From Gemmatimonadales bacterium (lineage in GTDB: Bacteria; Gemmatimonadota; Glassbacteria; GWA2-58-10): a DNA stretch of 64,000 nucleotides. A program made the position numbers and the translations under genes. The stretch spans positions 1-64,000 of the forward strand of contig JAJRTS010000020.1 of assembly GCA_024278175.1 (NCBI GenBank), read 5' to 3'. This document shows, in pieces, positions 34,968 to 44,500 of this stretch. Below the pieces are notes generated by a model. The model did not search any database. It had not been told where the DNA came from and saw only the letters and a program-made list of their open reading frames with translations. Positions within the stretch are counted from its first letter, which is position 1. Every line of letters begins with the position of its first letter.

Positions 34968-35070
34968 ATCCCCTGGCTCCCTTTGGCAAGGGGGGGGGCA
35001 AGTCCCCCTTAATAAGGGGGGTGCCCGCAGGAAGCGGGCGGGGGTTGTTATCCCTTTTTGAAAAGGGGAA
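34968..35070 (+). repeat. Double-hairpin interspersed repeat, copy 3 (extended)
   Basis: The core tcccccttaataagggggg then gcccgc-aggaa-gcgggc and ggggg matches copy 1. Here it is flanked by two further hairpins, one at about 34970-34998 (ccctttggcaaggg) and one at about 35051-35068 (ccctttttgaaaaggg), making a four-hairpin array. Confidence 0.7.
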
Positions 35071-35155
35071 TTTAAGAAGTAGTGGTAAGGTGCAAATTAC
35101 AATATACAAATTTTTATATTTTCCAGCGACGTCCCTGGATGCCGGAGATTAAGAG

Positions 35156-35695
35156 ATGGCCATGTTCAGTTACATCCTGCTTACCCTGTCCACCGTGGCG
35201 GCCTGTCTGTTCGCCGCGCGGATTCCGGTGATGACCGCGCCGCTGGCGGCCAGCGTGCTGGTGATGGCCGTGGCGGTGCTGCTGATGCGCCGCGGCTACA
35301 AGGCCAGGCTGGCCAGGGAGATGGCATCCGAGAGCGGCCGGGGGATTTTCGATTTCGCGGCCTCGGCCAGGGGTGTGCTGCAAACACTGGAACGGCTGGA
35401 AAGTGATGAGCAGGCCGGGTGCGGGCAAATCCATCGGGAGCTGGACAGGCTGGTGGACGGTGCTTTGTTCGATTTCGCCGAGGCGCGCGAGGGGCTGCTC
35501 GCCCTGCACGGGTTCGGCGGGTTCGCCAGGGTGGTTGGCGAATTCAGCAGGGGCGAGCGGGCTGTGAACAGGGGCTGGAGCGCCGCGGTGGATGGTTACC
35601 CCTGCGAAGCCCGTGCCAGCGTGGCGCGGGCCAGGGAAATATTCGCCGGGCTGGTTGATGAGCTGGAAAGGCTCCGGCGGCAGTCCTCCCGCTGA
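35156..35695 (+). CDS. Small membrane protein of unknown function
   Basis: This 179-residue protein is not recognised. Two hydrophobic helices occupy residues about 4-22 and 27-44 (APLAASVLVMAVAVLLM) and are followed by RRGYKAR, placing the rest in the cytoplasm. That part (residues 50-179) is highly helical and charged, with heptad-like Leu spacing near VLQTLERLES and LVDELERLRRQ, suggesting a coiled coil. The start ATG 35156 has GGAG eight bases upstream. No operon partner is evident. Confidence 0.6.
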   Translation: MAMFSYILLTLSTVAACLFAARIPVMTAPLAASVLVMAVAVLLMRRGYKARLAREMASESGRGIFDFAASARGVLQTLERLESDEQAGCGQIHRELDRLVDGALFDFAEAREGLLALHGFGGFARVVGEFSRGERAVNRGWSAAVDGYPCEARASVARAREIFAGLVDELERLRRQSSR

Positions 35696-35871
35696 ATTTT
35701 TCGCAGATCGCTCCCTGGCCCTCCTTTGAAAGAGGGAGAAAGAGATTTTTTTCAGATGCCTCGCAACTCTGCTGCGCAGTAGTTCATTTGTTTCCGGCGG
35801 ATCGACACGCGGCGGCCGGTTGATGAGGACAGGGAATATCCGCCGGGACGAACAAAGCCAGAGGTGCTCTC

Positions 35872-38232
35872 ATGCAATCAAGCCGAAATGTTTTGTTGCC
35901 ATTGTGTTTTGGACTGCTTTCAGTTTCCGTGCTGGCAGTCTCCTTCGCTTGTTGCCCCGCGCCGGAGCAGAACGCCCGGAGTGGTTATAGCTGGAACTAC
36001 GTAGTGGTGGAGCCGGGCACGCACCCGGGGATTATTTTCAGCGAGCAGGAGCTGCCGGCTCTTCGCAGGCGAGCCAGGGGCCAGGGCATGGCCGCCGACT
36101 CGTACGCCAAGATCAAGCAGGCCGCCGGGGTTGACTACGATACGGATATCACTGTCCGGCAGGCGGTGGGCCGCGAGGGCTGGCGGCTGAGCGAGCAGCT
36201 CCAGTGCCTGGCGCTGGTCTATCAGATCGAGGGCGACCGGGACGCCGGCCGCAAGGCCGTGGAAATCCTGGAGGCGATCGCCACCGGGATCGACCCCCGG
36301 GAGTTTTACCGGGAAGTTGACAGTGACTTTTTCGCCACCGAGCACTGGCCCAAGGCGTTCGCGTTTGCCTGGGACTGGCTGTTCGATTTGATGACCGTGG
36401 GGGAGCGGGAAAAAATCCTGGCTGCTCTGGAAGAGTGGAGCGCGGCGCTTTACGACCACACCACCAGCTGGTGGTGGAGCGAGGCGGGCTACAACTGCGG
36501 CGCGATCCCGGTGGGCGCGCAGGGTATGCTGCTCTGTGCGATCCGTGGCGAGAGCAGGCACCCCGATTTGGGCCGCTGGTTCTCCGAGTGCTGGCGCAAA
36601 GTCTCGCAAAACTATTTCCCCGAAACATGGGACAAGAGCGGAATCTGCAACGAAGGTCCCGGCTACGCCCATTACCACAAGAACCCCACCCAGTTCGCCG
36701 AGGCCGTGCGCAGGACCGGCGGGCCCGACATAATCGCCCGGACCGGTGCGGTCAACGCCATGCACTACCTTCGCCACCAGTGGATGCCCGGCGGAGGATG
36801 CGCTCAGATAGCGGATAACACCGAGTACGGCCGCCGCGTGTTCCAGGCGATCTACCTTCACGGTATCCGCGAGCTTGGCGATGCCGCCGGGCTGTGGACG
36901 TTCGAGAAATATGCCGACCGTCGCCGCTACGACAACGTGCTGGTGTTCCTGCTCTATCCGGACGGGCTGGAGCCGGTTTCTCCCGGCACGCTGGACCTTC
37001 CCACCTCGTACTATTTCGAGATCGACCCCAACCGCGCGGGCCACGTGTACGCCCGCAACGAGTGGGACAGTGAGCAGGCCAACTGGTTCGCGTTCACCAC
37101 CCAGTTTTCCAACGCCAACCATAGCCATACCGACATGAACAGCTTCCTGTTCACCGCCTTCGGAGAGCCGTTCGCCACCCACGAGAATATTTTCTCCTAC
37201 GGCCACGAACATCACGGCGCGGATATCGAGCACAACCTGGTGGTTATCGACCAGGGCGGCCTGCCCACCGACGACCGCAGTACGGCGGGCGACGATGGCG
37301 ACCTGAACGGCCTGCTGACCGGGGTTGTAACGGGCCACTTTGCCGACTACGTGCGCGGTGACGCCAGCCGCTGCTACGCCGACCGCTCGATCCCCAGCTC
37401 CCAGGGGGCGGTGCGGGCCGACAGGATGATGATTTTCGCCAAGCAGGGGCCGAACCCCTACGTGGTTATCGCCGACGATATCCAGAAAGACGGCCGTGAG
37501 CACGACTACCACTGGCAATGGTACACCCCCGGCCACCAGATAAGCGGCGAGGGTACGTTGGGCAGCCCGTTTTTGCTCCAGGGCGACAGCGCCACCTGTG
37601 CGATCGCTTTCCTGGAACCCTCGGCTCCCGAGCACGAGTTTTCGGTTGTGCGCGGCGGGCGCAGCCGCAGGCCATACGAACTGGGACTGTTGCGAGTAAA
37701 CCGCCGGGGAGTCCGGGTGCGCTACATGGCTGTTGCCGCCGCCTGGCGCAACGGCGAGCATGAGCCGCTTCTCCGGGTGGGACCGGAGGTGCGGGGCTGC
37801 GACGATGCAACCAGCATGGAGGTAATAAACGATGGTTTCCGCGACCTGATTCTCTGGCAGAGCGAGGAATTCAGCGACGCCCCCGGCAGGCTGCTTGAGT
37901 GCGGGGGAATTGTTACGGACGCGCTGATGGCGATGGTGCGTACCGATAAGGATGGACAGGTGACCGGCTACGTGCTGGGCGAGGGGAGCCGCCTGGAGTA
38001 CGGGGGCCGCACCCTTGTCCGCTCGACCCGCCGGCTGAGTGTCAGCGCCGATTCGCGGCGCACGTTCGCCAGTGGTCAGCGCCGGGCGCGGCAGGGCATC
38101 GAGCCCAGGAGCGCGGCGGGCGCGTTCTGGCTACCCGATCCGCATAGCGAGGTCTGGGTTGACGGCCGGCGAGTACTGCCGTCGATGGGCCCGGGACGGA
38201 TGGCGCTCATCCAACCCGACAAACGCAACTGA
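35872..38232 (+). CDS. Exported heparinase II/III-like polysaccharide lyase (second copy)
   Basis: This 786-residue protein has an N-terminal export signal ending LAVSFACC, a plausible lipobox. An alpha/alpha toroid (about 45-390) contains TTSWWWSEAGYNCGAIPVGAQG and GICNEGPGYAHYHKNPTQF. A beta-sandwich domain contains FSNANHSHTDMNSFLFTAFGEPF and DIEHNLVVIDQGG, where His residues fit the lyase metal site. It is longer and only distantly similar to the enzyme at 23003, so it may attack a different uronate polymer. It starts an apparent operon: the DUF4185-GDPD fusion follows after 20 bases. Confidence 0.82.
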   Translation: MQSSRNVLLPLCFGLLSVSVLAVSFACCPAPEQNARSGYSWNYVVVEPGTHPGIIFSEQELPALRRRARGQGMAADSYAKIKQAAGVDYDTDITVRQAVGREGWRLSEQLQCLALVYQIEGDRDAGRKAVEILEAIATGIDPREFYREVDSDFFATEHWPKAFAFAWDWLFDLMTVGEREKILAALEEWSAALYDHTTSWWWSEAGYNCGAIPVGAQGMLLCAIRGESRHPDLGRWFSECWRKVSQNYFPETWDKSGICNEGPGYAHYHKNPTQFAEAVRRTGGPDIIARTGAVNAMHYLRHQWMPGGGCAQIADNTEYGRRVFQAIYLHGIRELGDAAGLWTFEKYADRRRYDNVLVFLLYPDGLEPVSPGTLDLPTSYYFEIDPNRAGHVYARNEWDSEQANWFAFTTQFSNANHSHTDMNSFLFTAFGEPFATHENIFSYGHEHHGADIEHNLVVIDQGGLPTDDRSTAGDDGDLNGLLTGVVTGHFADYVRGDASRCYADRSIPSSQGAVRADRMMIFAKQGPNPYVVIADDIQKDGREHDYHWQWYTPGHQISGEGTLGSPFLLQGDSATCAIAFLEPSAPEHEFSVVRGGRSRRPYELGLLRVNRRGVRVRYMAVAAAWRNGEHEPLLRVGPEVRGCDDATSMEVINDGFRDLILWQSEEFSDAPGRLLECGGIVTDALMAMVRTDKDGQVTGYVLGEGSRLEYGGRTLVRSTRRLSVSADSRRTFASGQRRARQGIEPRSAAGAFWLPDPHSEVWVDGRRVLPSMGPGRMALIQPDKRN

Positions 38233-38252
38233 TAATCCAATAGAGGCAGACC

Positions 38253-40028
38253 TTGAGAGAAAAACAATTTATGCCGGTGGCGCTGCTGGCTGCCTGGCTG
38301 ATCATGCCGGTGGTCGCTTTGGCTCAGCGGGTCCCGGCTTATCCTCCCAGCCGGCAGATCGGCTCGGTGTGGTTCGAGATGACTACGCTGGACGAGCTGG
38401 CTCCCGGCAGTGACAACTGGCCTCTTACCTGGGCCGCCGACGGCCATCAATACACCTCCTGGGGCGATGGCGGCGGGTTCGGCGGAACCAATGTCGATGG
38501 CCGGGTCAGTTTCGGTGTCGGCCGGATCGAGGGCGGTGCGCGCGATTACCGCTGCCGGAATATCTGGGGCGGAGCGGGTTTGCCGCAACCGCCCTTTGGA
38601 GGCAAGAGCTACGGGATACTGGCCCTGGGGGACACGCTCTGGCTCTGGCGCGGCGGGGACGCCTCTGACGAGACGCTCTACGAGTTCCGTGAGCTTTACC
38701 GCTCGCTGGACAGGGGCGTAAGCTGGCAACCGGCCGGGGTGCGATTCGACAGGCGCGAGTTCAGCGATACGCTGGGGGTTTTCGCGCTCACGTTCCTTCA
38801 GTTCGGCAGGGGTTATGAGGGCGCACGGGACGGCTACGTGTACGTCTACGCCCCGCGCGCGACCAGCCTGGAGTGGGATGTCCACACACCCGGCGATGTG
38901 ATGCTGATCCGGGCGCCTCGTGGAGAAATCGATCAAAAAAACGCCTACCGCTGGTTCGCAGGCGCGGACGGGGCGGGTGTGCCGCGCTGGAGCGAACATT
39001 ACAACAGCGCCGTGCCAGCGTTCAGCGATCCGGCCAATGGGGTGATGAGGACCAGCGTAGCGTTCAACGCGGGCCTGGGCAGGTACATCCTCAGCACACT
39101 CCATGTCAGCCGGTTCCGTGAGCATGACGGCCGCCTGGGTATCTACGACGCCCCCGAGCCGTGGGGGCCGTGGACCACGGTCCTGTTCGCCAACGCGTTC
39201 GAGCTGGGCCTGGTCGATTTCAGCAAGACCGTTTTCTTCAACTTTTCCAACAAGTGGACCTCCCGGGATGGCCGCAAATCCGTACTGGTTTACACCAATC
39301 GCGACAACTGGGCCACTGTGGAAAGCGAGTTCTACATGAGGGGCGAATGCCTTAAAGTGGGCCACCGGGGCGCCAGCGGTATTTTTGCCGGGAATACCCT
39401 GGCGGCGTTCGCCGGGGCTCTGGAGCAGGGCGCTGACATGGTGGAACTCGACGTGCATCTGTCCTTGGACAGCCAGCTGGTGGTGATCCACGACAACACT
39501 GTGGACCGTACCACCGGAGGCACGGGCGAGGTGGGCGCGATGACCCTGGCCGGGTTGCAAAAGCTCGATGCGGGTGGGGGAGAGAAAATCCCCTCGCTGG
39601 GTGAAGTTTTATTGCTGCTCGGTAGCCGCTGTGGCGTCAACGTGGAGCTCAAAGGGCCGGGAACCGCCGCGCCCGTGGCCGGGCTGCTGAGCCGGTTCGT
39701 GCGGGGAAAGGGAATTCCCTGGGATAATTTTCTTGTCAGCTCGTTCGATCACGCCCGGTTGGCCGAACTCAAGGAGATCGAGCCGAGAATTCGCCGCGCC
39801 CCGTTGTTCGGCGAGGACTTGCCGGAGGATTTTATCGCAATCGCCCATGGGCTCGGGGCCTGGTCTGTGAACCTGAACAAGCAGTCAGTAACCGCCGACC
39901 TGGTTGACCGCTGCCATCGCGAGGGCCTGCGCGTACATGTCTATACAGTCAATAATCCTGACGAGATCGCCCGGTTGAAAGAGTTGGGAGTCGACGGGAT
40001 TATCGGCGACTACCCGGACAGGCTTTGA
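38253..40028 (+). CDS. Exported fusion: DUF4185-like beta-propeller plus glycerophosphodiester phosphodiesterase
   Basis: This 591-residue protein has a signal peptide (PVALLAAWLIMPVVALAQ). Residues about 35-365 resemble DUF4185 or sialidase-like propellers, with short-spaced beta strands and motifs such as WPLTWAADGHQYTSWGDGGGF and SLDRGVSWQPAGVRF. Residues about 368-591 form a GDPD domain: HRGAS (His371), the metal and catalytic block MVELDVHLSLDSQLVVIHD, NVELKG and VNNPDEIARLKELGVDGIIGDYP. The GDPD half should hydrolyse glycerophosphodiesters. TTG 38253 has GAGG eight bases upstream. The gene overlaps nothing and is 35 bases ahead of the nucleoside hydrolase. Confidence 0.8.
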   Translation: MREKQFMPVALLAAWLIMPVVALAQRVPAYPPSRQIGSVWFEMTTLDELAPGSDNWPLTWAADGHQYTSWGDGGGFGGTNVDGRVSFGVGRIEGGARDYRCRNIWGGAGLPQPPFGGKSYGILALGDTLWLWRGGDASDETLYEFRELYRSLDRGVSWQPAGVRFDRREFSDTLGVFALTFLQFGRGYEGARDGYVYVYAPRATSLEWDVHTPGDVMLIRAPRGEIDQKNAYRWFAGADGAGVPRWSEHYNSAVPAFSDPANGVMRTSVAFNAGLGRYILSTLHVSRFREHDGRLGIYDAPEPWGPWTTVLFANAFELGLVDFSKTVFFNFSNKWTSRDGRKSVLVYTNRDNWATVESEFYMRGECLKVGHRGASGIFAGNTLAAFAGALEQGADMVELDVHLSLDSQLVVIHDNTVDRTTGGTGEVGAMTLAGLQKLDAGGGEKIPSLGEVLLLLGSRCGVNVELKGPGTAAPVAGLLSRFVRGKGIPWDNFLVSSFDHARLAELKEIEPRIRRAPLFGEDLPEDFIAIAHGLGAWSVNLNKQSVTADLVDRCHREGLRVHVYTVNNPDEIARLKELGVDGIIGDYPDRL

Positions 40029-40063
40029 ATTTTTTATACAAATCTTCAGTCAGGAAGATCACA

Positions 40064-41065
40064 GTGCGCAAACTGTGTCTGTTGGTGATTCTTGCCGCAG
40101 TCATACCGGCTGTTCGCCCGGAGTTTCTGACCGCTGAGAGTAAAATCAAGGTCATTATCGACACTGATATAGCGGAGGACATAGACGATATCCTCTGTAC
40201 GGCGTTCGCGCTCAACAGCCCGGAGTTCGAGGTGCTGGCGATCACCACGGTGGACGGCAACGTGGCGGCGCGCAGCAGGGTGGCCCGCAAGCTGACCCAA
40301 CTCTACGGTATGCCGGAGCTGCCGGTGGCCGAGGGCTATGTGCGCAATATCCCCCTGCCGGATACAACCTATACCGGCTTTTCGGGCGGGGTGCGTTATG
40401 GCGAGATTGCTCCGGACGAGCAAGGTTTACCGCCGGCCAGCGCGCTCAGGGCCGATCAGCTGATAGCGGAGCTGGCCGAGCGTTATCCGGGAGAGGTGAG
40501 CGTGGTCACTATCGGCTCGATGGCCAATATCGGGCAACTGCTTACCCGCTACCCGGCAAGTGCGGCCAAGCTGAAGCAGATAGTCTCCAACGGCGGCAAT
40601 TTCAGCGGCGGCGAGCACAGTATCGGCTGGAACCTTCGCTACGACCCGGTGGCCGCCGTTATCGCCGCCCGCTCTCGCGTACCCTGGGTGCTGCTCTCCG
40701 AGTCCACCAGCCGTTTTTGCAGCCCCCGCACCGAGGATGTGAAGCGGTTGCAGGAGTCTAAGCTGCCCACGGTAAAAATCCTTGTGGAGGCGATTAAATG
40801 GTGGCGCACCAACAAGGTGGACGCCACCACGCTGCCTCATGTTTCCGACCTGAACGTGTTTGCTTATTTGCTGGGCGGCTGGGTGGAAACCACTGCGGGG
40901 AATGTGTTTATCGAGATTGGCCCCCGGGGTTTTTTGCCAGCTTTGCGGGTGGAGGATAATCCTGAGGGACGAATAATGCTGGGCCGCGAGATACCCCGTG
41001 AAAAGGGCGCGAAGTTGCGGGAGCTTTTGATGACCCGGCTGCTGAGCGAACCGCTGCACAAATGA
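40064..41065 (+). CDS. Exported inosine-uridine-type nucleoside hydrolase
   Basis: This 333-residue protein has a signal peptide (KLCLLVILAAVIPAV). The family hallmark is VIIDTDIAEDIDDILCTAFAL, which supplies the calcium-binding Asp cluster; SMANIGQLL and the later SDLNVFAYLLGG block fit the substrate and metal sites. It hydrolyses ribonucleosides to base and ribose. The GTG at 40064, preceded by AGGAAG at 40052-40057, is preferred to the TTG at 40025. It ends the operon with the second lyase and the GDPD fusion, suggesting scavenging from extracellular debris. Confidence 0.88.
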   Translation: MRKLCLLVILAAVIPAVRPEFLTAESKIKVIIDTDIAEDIDDILCTAFALNSPEFEVLAITTVDGNVAARSRVARKLTQLYGMPELPVAEGYVRNIPLPDTTYTGFSGGVRYGEIAPDEQGLPPASALRADQLIAELAERYPGEVSVVTIGSMANIGQLLTRYPASAAKLKQIVSNGGNFSGGEHSIGWNLRYDPVAAVIAARSRVPWVLLSESTSRFCSPRTEDVKRLQESKLPTVKILVEAIKWWRTNKVDATTLPHVSDLNVFAYLLGGWVETTAGNVFIEIGPRGFLPALRVEDNPEGRIMLGREIPREKGAKLRELLMTRLLSEPLHK

Positions 41066-41532
41066 TAATCCAAAAAGCAAGTGCTCCCGGGAAGGGGGAC
41101 GGAAGCAAATCGGAGCCTGGAAATGCGCGCAGGCTCGCCCGATAAGCTTCCGGGACGACATCTTTTTGCGTTGCCGGGGAGGTGTTTCAGCTCCCTGGCG
41201 GGAACGGGTGGAAAAAATATCATTCTCTCTCTTGTCACCTGCCGTCCTTGACATTACCTGAGCTCTGAATTAAGTTTCGCAGTCCAGGGGTCATTTCGCT
41301 TGCGGACGCTTAACCGTTGCGCACAGCATCCACAGCCGCGTCCGTAACTTCCTGTAGTGAAAACATTTCCAGGTACTAACCGCAGGCATGGAGAATCGCA
41401 GCTGAATATTTCCGCTCGGGCGTGAAACCTTCTGGGAATTATTCGTTTAACACCGGTGGGGAGCTACCACCCGGGGACGTGATGCAGCAGCCTTAACGCG
41501 CCATGGAATTCAAGTTCACAGGGAGATTAATG
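41066..41532. other. Long leader region upstream of the PFOR gene
   Basis: These 467 bases contain no supported gene. A possible sigma70-like promoter (TTGACA at 41248-41253, 17-base spacer, taagtt at 41271-41276) would leave a leader of about 250 bases. Partly paired stretches such as ccggtgg...ccacccgg near 41453-41477 occur. No known riboswitch class was recognised. Confidence 0.35.
41248..41276 (+). promoter_or_regulatory. Possible sigma70-like promoter for nifJ
   Basis: A perfect TTGACA (41248-41253) is followed after 17 bases by taagtt (41271-41276), which matches TATAAT at only three of six positions. It is the best candidate in the region; the weak -10 keeps confidence low. Confidence 0.25.
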
Positions 41533-44500
41533 ATGAGTAAAAAAATGATCATGGTCGATGGCAACACGGCCGTGGCGAATGTAGCCCACGCTACCAACGA
41601 AGTCATCGCTATTTACCCGATTACGCCATCCTCCGGCATGGGTGAGATTTCCGACGCCAGGAGCGCGGCGGGGATTGCGAATATCTGGGGCACGATTCCC
41701 AACGTTACCGAGATGCAGTCGGAGGGCGGCGCCAGCGGCGCGGTCCACGGCGCACTGAGCAGCGGCAGCCTGACCACCACGTTCACGGCCAGCCAGGGCC
41801 TGTTGCTGATGATCCCGAACATGTTCAAAATCGCCGGTGAACTGACCCCCACGGTCTTCCACGTTTCCGCCCGCGCGGTTGCCTGTCAGGCTCTTTCGAT
41901 TTTCGGCGACCACTCCGACGTGATGGCAACGCGCAGCACCGGGTTCGGCCTGTTCTGCTCCGGCAATATCCAGGAAGCTCAGGATTTTACCCTGATCTCC
42001 CAGGCCGTCACCCTGAAAAGCCGCGTGCCGTTCGTGCACTTTTTCGACGGGTTCCGGACCAGCCACGAGGTGCAGAAGATTGTCGAGTTGAGCCGCGATG
42101 AGATGGAGCGGATGCTGGACTACGAGCTGATCGCCGCTCACCGCGCCCGCGCGTTGAGCCCGGATACCCCCTCGCTCAAGGGAAGCTCGCAGAACCCGGA
42201 CGTCTTTTTCGCGGCCCGCGAGACTGTCAATCCCTTCTACCTCAAGACCCCGACGATTATGCAGGAGGCGATGCACGAGTTCGCCGCGATCACCGGCCGC
42301 CAGTACAAGCTGTTCGATTATTTCGGACACCCCGAGGCCGAGCGGGTCGTGATCATGATGGGTTCCGGCGCCGAGGCGATGCACGAGATCGTGGACTACC
42401 TGGCCGCCCAGGGCGAGAAAGTCGGCGTGATCAAGGTCCGCCTCTACCGTCCGTTCTCGATGCAGGCGCTGGCCGGGGCTCTGCCCGCCACGGTCCAAAA
42501 AATTGCCGTGCTGGACCGCACCAAGGAGCCCGGCTCCCAGGGTGAGCCGCTCTACATCGATGTGCGCACCGCCATCGGCGAGGCGATGAGCGAGGGCCTG
42601 GTGGATTTTGACAGGTACCCGGTTGTCGTCGGCGGGCGCTACGGCCTGGGTTCGGCCGAGTTCGACGCCAGCATGGCCAAGGCCGTGCTCGACAACCTGT
42701 CCGCCGCCAGGCCGAAGAACCATTTTACGATCGGGATCAACGATGACGTCACTGGCAGCAGCCTCGAGTACGACCTCTCCTACGGTATCCCGCAGGAAGT
42801 GCACAGGTCGATGTTCTACGGGCTGGGCAGCGATGGTACCGTGGGCGCGAACAAGAACTCGATTATGATTATCGGCAACAACACCGATAACTGCGCCCAG
42901 GGTTATTTCGTCTATGATTCCAAAAAAGCAGGCGCGGTCACTGTCAGTCACCTCCGTTTCGGCAAAGACCCGATCCGTAGTACCTACCTGCTTAAGCAGG
43001 CCGATTTTATCGCCTGTCACAACTTCTCGTTTGTCGAGAAGTACGACATGCTGGCCAACGCGGCCGAGGGCGGTACGTTCCTGCTCAACAGCGCCTACGG
43101 TCCCGATGAGGTTTGGGATAATATTCCGGCCGAGGTCCAGCAGCAGATCATCGACAAGAAGCTCAAGTTCTACGTGATTAACGCGCTCAAGCTTGCCGCC
43201 GACCTCGGTCTGGGCGCCCGGATCAACACGATCATGCAGTCCGCCTTCTTCCAGATCAGCGGGATCCTGCCCACGCAGGAGGCCGTGGAGGCGATCCAGG
43301 GTTCGATCAAGAAATCCTACGGGAGCAAAGGCGAGCGCGTGGTGAAGATGAATTTCGACGCCGTGGACGCGGGTCTGAAGAATGCCCACGAAGTAACGGT
43401 CCCCGCCGGTGTTACCAGCAATATCCACATGATCCCGCCGGTGCCCTCGGGCGCTCCGGAGTTCGTGCAGAACGTGACCGCCAAAATGATCGAGGGTAAG
43501 GGCGAGCAGCTCCCGGTCAGCGCCCTGCCCTGTGATGGTACTTTCCCCACGGGCACGACCAGGTACGAGAAGCGCAATATCGCGGTGGAAATCCCGGTCT
43601 GGAACCCCGCGGTCTGTATCCAGTGCGGTCAGTGCAGTTTCGTCTGCCCGCACGCCTCGATCCGGATCAAGGCCTACGACGGCGCCAAGCTGAGTGACGC
43701 GCCCGAAACGTACAAAAGTGTCGACGCCAAAACCAAGGCGTTCGCCGGGTTGAAGTTTACCGTTCAGGTAGCTCCCGAGGACTGCACGGGCTGCGGCGTA
43801 TGCGTGGAAGCCTGCCCGGGCAAGGAAAAAGACGAGAACAAGCAGCCCACCGGTCGCAAGGCGATCAACATGGCCCCGCAGGCGCCGCTGCGTGAGCAGG
43901 AAGCCGAAAACTGGGACTTCTTCCTCTCGCTTTCCGACACCGATCCCTCGCTCTTCAGCCTGGGCAACGTCAAGGGCAGCCAGCTTTCCCGTCCGCTGTT
44001 CGAGTTCAGCGGAGCCTGCGCCGGCTGTGGCGAGACCCCGTATGTCAAGCTGCTGACCCAGCTTTTCGGCGACCGTCTGATGGTCGGTAACGCCACGGGT
44101 TGCAGTTCCATCTACGGCGGTAACCTGCCCACCACGCCCTACACCACGCGCGCCGATGGCCGCGGGCCGGCGTGGAGCAACAGCCTGTTCGAGGATAACG
44201 CCGAGTTCGCGTTCGGGATGCGTCTGACCGCCGATCAGCAGAGCAGGTTCGCGACAGAATTGCTCTCCAAGCTCGCCGAACAGGGCGTGGCCAGCGAGCT
44301 GATTGCGGAGATTCTCGCTGCCGATCAGAGCGACCAGGCCGGTGTGGAGGCCCAGCGTGAGCGGGTCGCCAGGCTGCGCGCCCAACTGGAGGGCAAGGAT
44401 ATGGTCGAGGTCAAGCACCTGCTGCCGGTGATCGACTTTCTGGTCAAGAAGAGCGTCTGGGCGGTGGGCGGCGACGGCTGGGCCTACGATATCGGCTACG

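Noticed and set aside
41066-41532. Riboswitch in the long nifJ leader
   Set aside because: Only short, weak pairings were found, with no match to conserved blocks of riboswitch classes I know.
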